From Lachnospiraceae bacterium UBA7110 (lineage in GTDB: Bacteria > Bacillota > Clostridia > Lachnospirales > Lachnospiraceae), in contig DKYC01000005.1 of assembly GCA_002492295.1 (NCBI GenBank), positions 1,696 to 12,877 of the forward strand: DNA of 11,182 nt, read 5' to 3'. Both the position numbers and the translations under genes were made by a program. Positions 1-8,700 of the stretch are shown piece by piece; within the stretch, counting starts at the first letter, position 1; each line of letters starts with the position of its first letter. A model generated the notes under the pieces. That model made no database searches, was not told where the DNA came from, and was given only the letters and a program-made list of their open reading frames with translations.

Positions 1-11
1 CGGAATCTGAA

Positions 12-224
12 TCAAAGTAATTTCCTTTCCAGAATTTTGAAGATTTCCCACGTACGGCTCTCTCCATTGATCTCATTATCATATGCCGAATATTTATACA
101 CTTTCCCTAACAGATTTCCATCATAACTATACAAACAGCTTACATTATTCGAATCCTTAGTCCACCCGCTTCCAGAAACTACAAACTGCAAATCCTTCAG
201 TCTTTCAGGCTCTGTCCGGTTCAT
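12..224 (-). CDS. Small hypothetical ORF, possible gene remnant
   Basis: A 70-codon frame with ATG at 222-224 and a TGA stop at 12-14. I do not recognise the protein. It is hydrophilic, rich in Tyr, Ser, Asn and Gly, has no signal peptide or membrane segment, and contains a stretch reading YSYDGNLLGKVYKYS that looks like plausible protein rather than random translation. Expression is doubtful: a TAG codon sits immediately before the ATG, there is no Shine-Dalgarno sequence at a usable distance, and the start lies directly at the foot of a long inverted repeat that probably terminates transcription from the operon upstream. It may be the surviving piece of a larger gene, a chance ORF, or a short orphan protein. 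The YD-rich stretch is only weakly reminiscent of Rhs/YD-repeat proteins, which is not enough to name it. Confidence 0.3.
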   Translation of the reverse strand: MNRTEPERLKDLQFVVSGSGWTKDSNNVSCLYSYDGNLLGKVYKYSAYDNEINGESRTWEIFKILERKLL

Positions 225-275
225 CTATATAAAATAAACCGATGATTCCTTACACCATCGGTTTATTTCATATAG
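225..275 (-). terminator. Long inverted repeat, probable terminator of the addBA operon
   Basis: The arms 225-244 and 256-275 are reverse complements over 20 bp with a single mismatch (231 against 269), around an 11-nt loop. The inner 13 bp (232-244 / 256-268) are perfect, with a CCGATG/CATCGG core. Read leftward, the distal arm ends in TTTATTTT, a reasonable U-tract; read rightward it is TTTATTTC, so it might work in both directions. It lies 276 nt past the CPBP stop codon and is the only strong hairpin I found between that gene and the window edge. The extra AT pairing beyond the U-tract is longer than a minimal intrinsic terminator needs, so a small repeat element is an alternative. Confidence 0.6.
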
Positions 276-348
276 GCTGCCCCCTAAGCAACAGCCCTCT
301 AGCTACAATTTACAAAAACCTAACGAAAACGACCCCTATACCAAAAAA

Positions 349-540
349 TCACTGCGTCAGATACGCTACTCCCTTCTCTTCCAAAACCCTCTTAACAAAA
401 TACCTCTCAAAAGTATCCGGTGTATACAAAAACACATCATGATAAATATATTTCCGCAGTTTCTCCAAAAAAACGGGTACATACCGTTCCCGTGCAGTTA
501 TGCTATCCTGAATCCGCCAACTGCTTTTTTCATAAAGATA
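349..540 (-). pseudogene. Start-less 63-codon frame, likely 3' remnant of an unknown gene
   Basis: On the minus strand a frame opens just after a TGA at 541-543 and runs 63 codons to a TGA at 349-351, with no ATG and no upstream start. The translation looks like real protein: it contains SSWRIQDSITARERY, then FLEKLRKYIYHDVFLYTP, then FERYFVKRVLEEKGVAYL before the stop, with the alternating charged and hydrophobic pattern of a helical C-terminal domain. I cannot assign a family. An ATG at 530-532 in a neighbouring frame gives only an 11-residue peptide, so a frameshift near the 5' end is possible. It starts 9 nt past the CPBP stop on the same strand, so it would be transcribed with the operon. 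By chance an open stretch of this length is uncommon but not rare in one frame, so confidence is limited. Confidence 0.35.
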
Positions 541-551
541 TCAACACTTTT

Positions 552-1343
552 TTACCCCACGCCCCCCGCCGCCAAAAACACTGCAACATTCGCCGCCGCG
601 TGAAACAGCAGCGGCGCATAAAAGCACCCCGTCCATTCATAGCAAAGCGCAATCAGCACCCCCATACACGTCCCATAAACAAACTGCGGCAGATTCCCGT
701 GAAACGCACCAAACAAAAGCGCCGAACCAATCACCGCCTTTGGCACACCGTAAAACCGCTTCACCCGGTTAAAAACAATCCCCCGGAAGACAATCTCCTC
801 CACAAGCGGAGAGACAATCCCGTATAAAACAAGCCCCAAAACAAGCGGCACCGAATACTGGATCTGCTTCACCGCCTCATACTTTTCCGAGCCAAGCATT
901 CCCTGTATTTGTGACACACGTGTCATAAAGTCCGACAGTCTTGCAATGACGCCATTCAGGGCAAACGCTGACACAACGCCAAGCACCACGCACGTCACAA
1001 GCGGTTTCACCCCGGAAAAACCATTCTTAAAAAAATCAAAAAGCTGCCCAAACACCCCCGCGTCAATATCAATCTCCCCCGAAACAGCCGCTTCCTTCAG
1101 AAAATCATTCAGCAAAAAGCAAACGCCCGCCAGGCTTGCCGCAGCATTCACCACCGCGCTCAAAAGATGCCGGTTTTCCTCCACCCACGCCGTAATTCCC
1201 GGAACCGGAAGCGAAGGAATCAATACCGCGAGCGTCAGCATTGCCGCAGTCTTTACCACCATATAAACCACAAAAGGTCTTAAAATATAAGCAAGTTTCT
1301 GTATCAGCGTCGTGCGTTTCTGCACAATCCTTTTCCTGTCCAT
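552..1343 (-). CDS. CPBP family intramembrane glutamic protease (CAAX protease/bacteriocin-processing)
   Basis: A 263-residue multi-pass membrane protein of the CPBP (Abi, CAAX protease Rce1-like) family, which cleaves substrates within the membrane or serves in bacteriocin self-immunity. All three family motifs are present: EExxxR as E182, E183 and R187; FxxxH as F211 and H215; and HxxxN as H248 and N252, so the enzyme should be active. Hydrophobic segments lie near residues 16-45, 58-80, 112-135, 163-181, 202-236 and 239-260; the N-terminus is basic. The start ATG (1341-1343) is preceded by GGAAAGGA, which sits within the last codons of the HAD gene, and the HAD stop is only 4 nt upstream, so translation is probably coupled. 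It is the last clear gene of the addBA operon. The substrate is unknown; no bacteriocin precursor or peptide transporter is seen nearby, so an immunity role is not supported by context. Confidence 0.9.
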   Translation of the reverse strand: MDRKRIVQKRTTLIQKLAYILRPFVVYMVVKTAAMLTLAVLIPSLPVPGITAWVEENRHLLSAVVNAAASLAGVCFLLNDFLKEAAVSGEIDIDAGVFGQLFDFFKNGFSGVKPLVTCVVLGVVSAFALNGVIARLSDFMTRVSQIQGMLGSEKYEAVKQIQYSVPLVLGLVLYGIVSPLVEEIVFRGIVFNRVKRFYGVPKAVIGSALLFGAFHGNLPQFVYGTCMGVLIALCYEWTGCFYAPLLFHAAANVAVFLAAGGVG

Positions 1344-1347
1344 ATGT

Positions 1348-2022
1348 TCAGTCCTTTCCCATTAAAATATCTTCCAGCTGCGAAACCGTATCGACAATAC
1401 AGTCCGCCCCTGCTGCCACAAGCTCGCCCTCCGGCGCATACCCGAACGAAACACCCACGGAAGTCAGCCCGTGTGCTTTTGCACCCTCAATGTCAAACCT
1501 GCGGTCCCCTACCATCGCCACTCGCGCTTTTCGTTCTTTTGCCGCGAGCGTCTTTGGCACCATCAGCCTAAGCGCCTCCTCGACAACCTCTTCCTTTTTG
1601 CTGCGTCCGCCGCCCGGCTCGCTTCCGACAATATAGTCAAAGTATTCCCTAATCCCAAAGTACTCCAATACCCGGATTACAAGCGGCGTCGGTTTACTTG
1701 ATGCAATCGCAAGCATTTTTCCGCTTTCCTTCAGTCTGGAAAGCATTCCGTCTATGCCCTCGTACATCTCATTCTCATAGATTCCCTGATGGTCAAACCG
1801 TTCCCGGTATTTCCCAATCGCCGCCTTTGCCTGTTCTGGCGTAAATCCGTAAAACTCCATAAAGCTGTCTGCAAGCGGCGGTCCGATAAACGGCTCAAGT
1901 TTATCAAGATTGGGCTCATCAATCCCAAAAGCCCTAAGCGCATACTGTACGGAACTTGTGATTCCGATTTTCGGGTCCGTCAATGTCCCGTCCAAATCAA
2001 ACAAAATATATTCAAACACCAT
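1348..2022 (-). CDS. HAD family hydrolase, phosphoglycolate phosphatase-like
   Basis: A soluble HAD-superfamily phosphatase of about 224 residues, of the Gph/PpaX/YjjG-like type with a helical cap inserted after motif I. Numbered from the ATG at 2020-2022: motif I is DLDGTLTD with nucleophile D9 and acid-base D11; motif II is the ASSKP stretch near S108; motif III lysine lies at about 142-143; motif IV is GDRRFD with D173 and D177. The cap spans roughly residues 17-85. The start needs a choice: an earlier ATG at 2032-2034 would add four residues, but GGAGG then lies inside that extension, 4 nt before the ATG at 2022 and 7 nt before a GTG at 2019. I prefer 2022. The gene lies 19 nt after addA and ends 4 nt before the CPBP gene. 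The substrate cannot be told from sequence; a housekeeping role such as clearing 2-phosphoglycolate from DNA 3'-end repair fits the addBA linkage but is inference. Confidence 0.9.
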   Translation of the reverse strand: MVFEYILFDLDGTLTDPKIGITSSVQYALRAFGIDEPNLDKLEPFIGPPLADSFMEFYGFTPEQAKAAIGKYRERFDHQGIYENEMYEGIDGMLSRLKESGKMLAIASSKPTPLVIRVLEYFGIREYFDYIVGSEPGGGRSKKEEVVEEALRLMVPKTLAAKERKARVAMVGDRRFDIEGAKAHGLTSVGVSFGYAPEGELVAAGADCIVDTVSQLEDILMGKD

Positions 2023-2041
2023 TCTTCCTCCCATTGCATTC
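2023..2041 (-). promoter_or_regulatory. Shine-Dalgarno that decides the HAD start
   Basis: In the short gap after the addA TAA (2042-2044) the mRNA reads ATGGGAGGAAGAATGGTG. The strong GGAGG lies downstream of the first ATG and upstream of the second ATG and the GTG, which argues that the first ATG (2032-2034) is not the main start. No separate promoter is visible here, so the HAD gene depends on readthrough from addA. Confidence 0.55.
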
Positions 2042-5000
2042 TTACATCCGGATTTCCTTTTGCAGACAAAACGAATACAGGTACCGTTCCTTCACCTTTT
2101 TTCCCGTAATCTGCTCCAGCGCACGCTGGTAATAGTCCACCTGTGCCCTGTATCTGTCTGCAAGCTGCATTTCATTTTCCACACGGTCCGTCTTGTAGTC
2201 CGCAAGCACAATTCCATCCTCCTCGTAAAAAAATACGTCAATAACACCCTGTATCAGCACAAGTTCCTCTTTTGGATACTGCCCGGACAACTCATTTGCC
2301 TCCACGCCAAGCACAAAAGGCTGCTCCTTATAAAGTGCGCCGCGTTCTTTTGCCGCAATCATCCGTGCCGCAAGCGGCGATTTCAAAAAACCGCAGACTT
2401 TTCCAACCGGCACAATGGAGAGCTCCTCCTGCGTCGCCCTCCCTTCCGAGATCCACCTTTCCCGTTCCGCATAGATTACCGCATAAAGCCGTTTTTCATC
2501 CGCTTCGCTTTGATACCGGAAATCCTTTCCAAAAGACAACAGCTCCATCACCTTATGTACTGCCGTACCATACTGCGGACCGCCTCTCTGTACCTCCTGC
2601 TCCGCATTCTGTTCCAGCTTTCCCACAAAGCTGGGAACGTATGTTTTTTCTTCAGGTTCAACCAGCTGCGCCGCATTCTCCAGCGCCTCCCTGTAGGACT
2701 CCCTTTTCAGCTCGGAAACGGTAGTCTTTACGGTAAGCCCCTCAAGATACGCATACGGGTACGCAAAATCAAACCTGCCCTTGATTTTCTCTTTTAACTT
2801 TTGGTCCGCAAACATCTGCGCCCTGTCAAGCTCCTGCTCCAGCAAAGCGCTTTTCCCCTGCGCGGTAAGCTCCTCCCGCAAATCGACAATTTCCGTACAG
2901 AATGCAACCTGTATCGGCGCATCCCCATTCATCAGCTCCCATGTGCGCAGACCAGTATCCGGTTCCCCCAAAAATTCATCCAGGTATCCCTTCATGCTTT
3001 CATGACGCATCAGCGACGCAAGCACCAAATCCATGTAAGAACCCGCGCCCATAATCACGGAATACGGCAGTTTTTCCCCTTCTTCCATTGTAAGGTAAAA
3101 ATCTGATTTCAGCTTTTTTGCAAAGTCATCAAGATATCCCGTCAGAATCAGTTTTTCCTTCGCCCGGGTGAGCGCTACGTATAACACGCGCAGATCCTCC
3201 CCCCGCGTATCCTCCTTCATACGCTGCGCAACGGCATTTTTACGTATATTCCTGCGCTTTATCCGCAGTTTGGGGTCAATATAATCCACACCCACGCCAA
3301 GCTCTGCGTCCATCAGGATTGCCTGCCGCGTATCCATCATATTAAACTGCTTGGAAAGCCCGCACACAAAACAGATTGGAAACTCAAGCCCCTTGCTCTT
3401 GTGAATTGTCATAATGCGCACCACATCCGCGTTTTCATCAAGGATATTTGCCTCCCCGAAATCAACCTCCTGCTCCTGCACCGTCTCCAAATACCGGATA
3501 AAATGAAACAGTCCGTAAAAGCTCGTACTCTGAAACGTCCCCGCTTTTTCAAGCAGCAGCTCCAGATTTGCCAGCCTTTGGTCTCCCCCGGGCATCGCGC
3601 CCACATACGCCCCATATCCGGTTTCATCAATCAGTACGCGGATCAACTCCTTAATCGGCGTATAGACAACACGTTTCCTGTAGTCCGAAATCATCCGGAG
3701 AAACCGCCCCAGTTTTTCCTGCATGGAATCTGCCTGCCCGGCATTCTCATAATAATATTTTGCCTGGTCATATAAAAACTGCTGTCCGCCCGCAAAACAC
3801 CGGATCCGTGTGATTTCCTCCTCACTAAAATCAAAGAACGGCAGCCGCATCGCCCCGAAAAACGCAATATCCTGAAGCGGATTATCCAAAACCCGCAGAA
3901 AATTCACAATCCCCTGGATTTCAATCGTCTCAAAATATCCGGTCTTGCTTGTGACATGGACCGGTATTTTGTTCTCACTCAAAACCCGGCGAAACTCCTC
4001 GTCCCATCCCGATGTTGCACGGAATAAAATAACGATATCGGAATAATTTGCCGTACGCAGCTCCCCCGTCGCATCATCCGTCACAGGAAAATGTCCTACC
4101 AGCTTTTTGATGCGCTGCGCCACAAGCAGCGCCTCCCGCTCTTTGGGGGAATACTGCGGTTCCCCTTCGTCCTCCTGTGCCGCTCCCGCAATCAGCAGCT
4201 CCGTCTGGTAGGGATTTTCACCCGTCGCCTGATAAGGAATCGGGTAGGATGCCCCCGCATAAAGCGCGGCGTCCCGATTATATTCCACATTTCCGACCGA
4301 CTTTCCCATCAACTGTCCGCAAATAAAATTAACGGCATCCGTCACTTCCCTGCGGCTTCTGAAATTCATGCTTAAATCAATCCTGACGCAATTAGAGGCG
4401 CTTTCTGTATTCTCCTTATTTATGACATACGTGTCATATTTTTCCATGAAAATTTCAGGACGCGCCAGCCGGAATTTATAAATGCTCTGTTTCACATCCC
4501 CGACCATAAAGCGGTTATACCTGCCCTTATCCTCGCCTGAGATACTCTTTAGCAAAAGCTCCTGTACCTCATTGGAGTCCTGGTATTCGTCAATCATAAT
4601 CTCCTCAAAGTGCTCCTGAAGCGCAAGCGCCGTCTCCCGCGGTACAATCTCCCCCTTCTCATTCTTCTCCAAAAGAATCTGGAGGGCAAAATGTTCCATA
4701 TCTGAAAAGTCAATCATGTTCTTCTCGCGTTTCGCACAGTCAAGCATCTCCTTAAACAGGAGCGTAAGACGCACCAGCTCCCCCACCGCGTCTTTACAGG
4801 CAGACATATCGCGCAGCGTATCCCGGATTGGAATTTGGAACAGAAGCTTTTTCAGGTTAACAATATTCTTTTTTACCTCGTCCCGGATTCCCTTTACTGT
4901 CTCTTTGAGCGCCAAATCCTCCCCCTGCGTCTTTTTTGCGGAAAGCCGCGAAAAGGAGCTGTATGTAAACAATTCATACAGTTCCCTGTAATCCTTCGTC

Positions 5001-5782
5001 TCTTTCAGTTTTCCGACCAGTTCCAAATCCAGAACAAGATTCTCTAGATACTGCGCAGGACCGTTTGCCCGGTTGCAAATCGCAGCCGCCTGCCGCAGCC
5101 TTTCCTCACACTCTGTTAAAACAGTATCAATATGGCGCAGTGCCTCCAAAAACCATCTCTTTCCAGAAAGCGCCTGCGCATCTGCCGCTTCATAGTCGTC
5201 AACGCGCTCCATAAGCCACTCCTCAGGAAACGGATAACTCATGGAAAAATGATACAGTCTTAAAATTGCCTCTTCAATCCGCTTTTCACTTGTACCCGTG
5301 CTATAGCACTCCACAAACTGCAAAAACTGCGCGGAGGGTTCCGTATGCATCTGTTCCAAAAGACGCTCCATCACATCCGCTTCGAGCATTTTCATCTCGC
5401 TTTCGTCCGCGACCCGAAATCCGGGGTCAATTCCGATTTCATTGAAATTGTTTCGAATGACAAAAAGGCAAAAGGAATCAATCGTCGTAATCTGTGCGTT
5501 GTGTATGAGGGATGCCTGTCTCTGTAAATGCTCGTTTTCAGGATGCTCCTCGAGCCTCCCTGCAACTGCCCGGCTAATCCGTTCCCGCATCTGCGCCGCA
5601 GCTGCAGAGGTAAACGTCACGATTAAAAGCCGGTCAATATCCACCGGATCCGTTTCATCCGTTATCCGTTGTATAATGCGCTCCACAAGCACTGCGGTCT
5701 TTCCGCTCCCTGCTGCCGCGGACACAAGAATATTCCTGCCTCTCGTGTCGATAACCCGCTGCTGGTCCTTCGTGTATTTCAT
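2042..5782 (-). CDS. addA: ATP-dependent helicase/nuclease subunit A
   Basis: AddA (RexA), 1246 residues, close to the usual 1200-1250. It is the motor and 3'-strand nuclease of the AddAB complex, which resects double-strand breaks in the cytoplasm to load RecA. UvrD-like SF1A motifs appear in order: Walker A AAAGSGKT at 22-29, motif Ia near 53-69, DEYQDSN at 398-404, motif III with GDVKQSIYKFR near 428-438, motif IV LSMNFRSR at 470-477, motif V with IHKSKGLEF near 793-801, and motif VI with VLYVALTRAKEKL near 866-878. The C-terminal RecB-type nuclease domain has H1076, D1182, D1195 and K1197 (in ADYKTD) and Q1214, so both activities should be intact. The ATG overlaps the addB stop as ATGA, and a G-rich Shine-Dalgarno (GGGGGA) lies within the last addB codons, pointing to translational coupling and matched subunit amounts. 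Confidence 0.97.
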   Translation of the reverse strand: MKYTKDQQRVIDTRGRNILVSAAAGSGKTAVLVERIIQRITDETDPVDIDRLLIVTFTSAAAAQMRERISRAVAGRLEEHPENEHLQRQASLIHNAQITTIDSFCLFVIRNNFNEIGIDPGFRVADESEMKMLEADVMERLLEQMHTEPSAQFLQFVECYSTGTSEKRIEEAILRLYHFSMSYPFPEEWLMERVDDYEAADAQALSGKRWFLEALRHIDTVLTECEERLRQAAAICNRANGPAQYLENLVLDLELVGKLKETKDYRELYELFTYSSFSRLSAKKTQGEDLALKETVKGIRDEVKKNIVNLKKLLFQIPIRDTLRDMSACKDAVGELVRLTLLFKEMLDCAKREKNMIDFSDMEHFALQILLEKNEKGEIVPRETALALQEHFEEIMIDEYQDSNEVQELLLKSISGEDKGRYNRFMVGDVKQSIYKFRLARPEIFMEKYDTYVINKENTESASNCVRIDLSMNFRSRREVTDAVNFICGQLMGKSVGNVEYNRDAALYAGASYPIPYQATGENPYQTELLIAGAAQEDEGEPQYSPKEREALLVAQRIKKLVGHFPVTDDATGELRTANYSDIVILFRATSGWDEEFRRVLSENKIPVHVTSKTGYFETIEIQGIVNFLRVLDNPLQDIAFFGAMRLPFFDFSEEEITRIRCFAGGQQFLYDQAKYYYENAGQADSMQEKLGRFLRMISDYRKRVVYTPIKELIRVLIDETGYGAYVGAMPGGDQRLANLELLLEKAGTFQSTSFYGLFHFIRYLETVQEQEVDFGEANILDENADVVRIMTIHKSKGLEFPICFVCGLSKQFNMMDTRQAILMDAELGVGVDYIDPKLRIKRRNIRKNAVAQRMKEDTRGEDLRVLYVALTRAKEKLILTGYLDDFAKKLKSDFYLTMEEGEKLPYSVIMGAGSYMDLVLASLMRHESMKGYLDEFLGEPDTGLRTWELMNGDAPIQVAFCTEIVDLREELTAQGKSALLEQELDRAQMFADQKLKEKIKGRFDFAYPYAYLEGLTVKTTVSELKRESYREALENAAQLVEPEEKTYVPSFVGKLEQNAEQEVQRGGPQYGTAVHKVMELLSFGKDFRYQSEADEKRLYAVIYAERERWISEGRATQEELSIVPVGKVCGFLKSPLAARMIAAKERGALYKEQPFVLGVEANELSGQYPKEELVLIQGVIDVFFYEEDGIVLADYKTDRVENEMQLADRYRAQVDYYQRALEQITGKKVKERYLYSFCLQKEIRM

Positions 5783-8700
5783 CCCTGTCCCCCGCCTTCT
5801 TTCATCTTTTCAAGCGCCTGCTGCGCGTCAAGTTCCTCCAGACAGCGCACAAGCCCTGCCCCGAGCCTTCTGTCAAATCCGCACACATGTTTGTATTCAC
5901 AGTAGGTACACGCCGTCTGCCCGTCCTGCTCATACGGATTCAGACGGATGTCCCCGTCAAGAATGGATGTTCCAAGCTCCCTGATTTTACGGTTCACATA
6001 ATCAGAAACAGTCTCAAAGTCCTCGCCGGAAAGCACGGACGATGCCTGTGTAAAACTGCCATCCTTTTTCTTTGCCACCGGGAGCACTGCGGATTTCGTT
6101 TCAAACCCCTGATCCAGCAGCCGGATAACCTCCTCATCATCGCTCACCATTCCTGTCATTTTGAGTTCCTCCAAAATCGCCTTCTCAATTTTATCCGGGT
6201 CAGGCTCCCCCTCATCCGTTTCCGTCATCGGGTCACTCACATGATAATAAAGCATCGCCGCGGGAATGACGCGCGCATCCGGATTTTTCCTTTTCTCAAG
6301 CTCCACCGCCGCATTCATGTATACCACAAGCTGCAGCTGCAATCCGTAGTATAACGCGGCAAGGTCAAACTTCCTGTTGCCGGATTTATAATCAATCACC
6401 TTGACATACAGCCTATCCTCCTGTCGGCAGGTATCAATCCGGTCAATGCGCCCAATCAGATGCATCCGTTCTTCCTCGGAAAGCGCAATATTAACTGCGT
6501 CCAGATCGGAAGTCATCTGAAACGACAGTTCAAAGCCTTCCGGCTCAAACACTCCCTGCCTAAGCTGGTATTGAAGCGTCTGCACGGTACGGCACAGCAC
6601 CCGGTTCATCCGTGTAATCATATATTCATTGCGCCTGCTGCTGTAAAGCACCGTTTCGCCGTACGCTGCAGCATAACGCTCCAGGCATTCTCCCACCAGC
6701 TGCTCGCCAAACTCCTTCGGGAAGTCAAACCATGTGTAACCGCTTTCCGTTATCTTTTCGGAAAACTGCTCAAGGACTGCATGAAATACCGTTCCCATGT
6801 CAACGCTCTCAAAACGGTACTTTTCACGTTCCGAAAGTCCAAGGCCATACTCCAGAAAATGCGCATAAGCGCACGCGGCAAATTTTTCCAAACGGCTTAC
6901 GCTGTTTTTTAAAACCTGTCCGTACAAAAGGCTTGCAAGTGCCTTTGGAAGCCGTCTGTCCCCCGCATCCGCAAGGTATTCAAACGCTGCCTTGCGCATA
7001 CCGGACACAACAGGCGCATACCTCTCATCCCGGGCACAAGTGTCATAAAGCGTAAAAAACAGCTTCCTGTCACGCTCCGACTGCGCGTCGGACAGACCGT
7101 TTAAGGCGTAGCGGCGAAGCAGCTCCACAAGATACGTCAACGCGTCCCCCGGTGAGTCAAGCTGTTCCTCAATATCACGCAGCTGCGGCTTTGTAATCAC
7201 AATCTTTGGAAAAAGCCTTGTCACGGTATGGATTAAATATGCCGGACGGATGCTCTTTCCCTCGCTGTCCACCTTTGCATAAGAAAGAAACAGAAAATCC
7301 GACGGTTTTGTCATTGTCATATACAGATAAAGCCTTTGGATGTACATCTGCTGCCTTGGCGTCGGCGCAAGCTCAAACTCCGATTCCTGTAAAAATTCAC
7401 GGTCAATATCGGAAAGAATACCGCCCGTCGTACCGCTCTTTGGAATGATTCCGTCATTTACGCCGATAAAAAACAGCGCCCTGACCTCGCTCATACGCGT
7501 CCTCTCAATATCCCCGATTACCACTTTATCCACATTCTGCGGTATCGTCCCAACCTTAATTTCCGCAAAACCCGCATCAAGGATATCTGCAAATTCCCTG
7601 ACGGAAAGCTCCTCATCGCCAAGCAGCGCGCAGACCTGCTCCAAAAGCTCCATGACAAGCCGGTAAATCTGTTCATACTCTTTTGCCCTGACGAGGTCGC
7701 CTTTTGCCTTAAACTCCGCGGCATATGCCGCAAGCTTCTGCTCAATCCGCGCATTTTCAATAAAGCCATAAAGTGCTGCCGCAAGCTCCCTGCCGCAGGC
7801 CTTCTTTACCATAAGCGGCGCAATCATGGACACAATTTTTTCCCGTACTTCATTCAGCTCATCCAGCGGCTGCACTGCCTCCCCCCACGCCTTCATCCGT
7901 CTTGTAAAGCGCCTGCCCCACGCTTTTTTTCCCCGGATTCCCATTGTCATCACATAATTCTCAAGCCGGTCCGTCTCCTCAGGGGAAACCCCCGCCAGAC
8001 CGCACCGCAAAAAATGAAACACCGATTCATAGGAATACTCCTGGCTGACCACCAGAAGCGCGCTTCTGATAAACTCAATAAACGGATTCAGCACCAGCTT
8101 ATTTGTCCTGTCCAAAAAGAACGGAATGCCAAACCGCGTAAATTCCTCCTCCGCAGGAAATCCATACCGCTCCAAATCACCCGTCACGACCGCAATATCA
8201 CGGTAGGCATAACCGTTTTCGCGCACAAGTTCCTTAATTTTGAGGCACACCTGACGAAGCTCATTTTGCGGATTCGATGCCTCAAAAATATGAATGCTGT
8301 CCTGCTCCCCCTGAAATTCCCTGTAGGGATAACGAAAAAGCTCCCGTTCCAAATGCGAAAGCCCTGCGTTATTCCGGTATCGGAACACCTGTTCGTCCAT
8401 GATTTTCTCGTCCTGCTCGTGGGTTACGCCCGCTTCCCTGCAAAGCTTATCAAGATCACGGATTGTCTTTTTACTCAAATGAAACAGCTTCTGCTCGCCG
8501 TCCGCCGCATACGGATTTTCGCGCGTGTCCATTGTAACCGTCACAATAACCTGACGCGCCTGCACCAAAAGCTCCTGAATGACCTTATTCTGCACGGGTG
8601 TAAAGCCGGTAAAGCCATCAAACACAATCACGCTTCCCTGCACAATGCGCGACCTTGAAAGTACGCTGCAAAGGATATCAAGCGTTTCCTCCGTCGTGAT

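Noticed and set aside
145..160. TTCGAAT resembling a tRNA T-loop
   Set aside because: The flanking bases do not pair into a T stem, the preceding G is missing, and no acceptor, D or anticodon arm can be drawn around it.
242..442. 66-codon plus-strand ORF beginning inside the inverted repeat
   Set aside because: The start is in the hairpin loop region with no ribosome-binding site, and the translation looks random; it opposes the more protein-like minus-strand frame at 349-540.
420..827. 135-codon plus-strand ORF
   Set aside because: It is an antisense shadow of the CPBP gene, with a His/Pro/Arg-rich composition typical of a reversed GC-skewed coding strand.
4421..4438. Perfect 7-bp inverted repeat TATGACA-TACG-TGTCATA, with a related TGACAC/GTGTCA palindrome at 912-925
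   Set aside because: Both lie inside coding sequence (addA and the CPBP gene), are short enough to occur by chance in 11 kb, and do not sit near any promoter.
7518..7784. 88-codon minus-strand ORF inside addB
   Set aside because: It is an out-of-frame shadow of an intact, well-conserved gene and has no sign of its own translation start.
803..7820. Repeated AAGCGG on the plus strand, resembling the Bacillus Chi AGCGG
   Set aside because: Many copies come from the Pro-Leu codon pair CCG-CTT in the minus-strand genes (for example in PLV), so the strand bias is explained by codon use; the Chi sequence of this organism is unknown.
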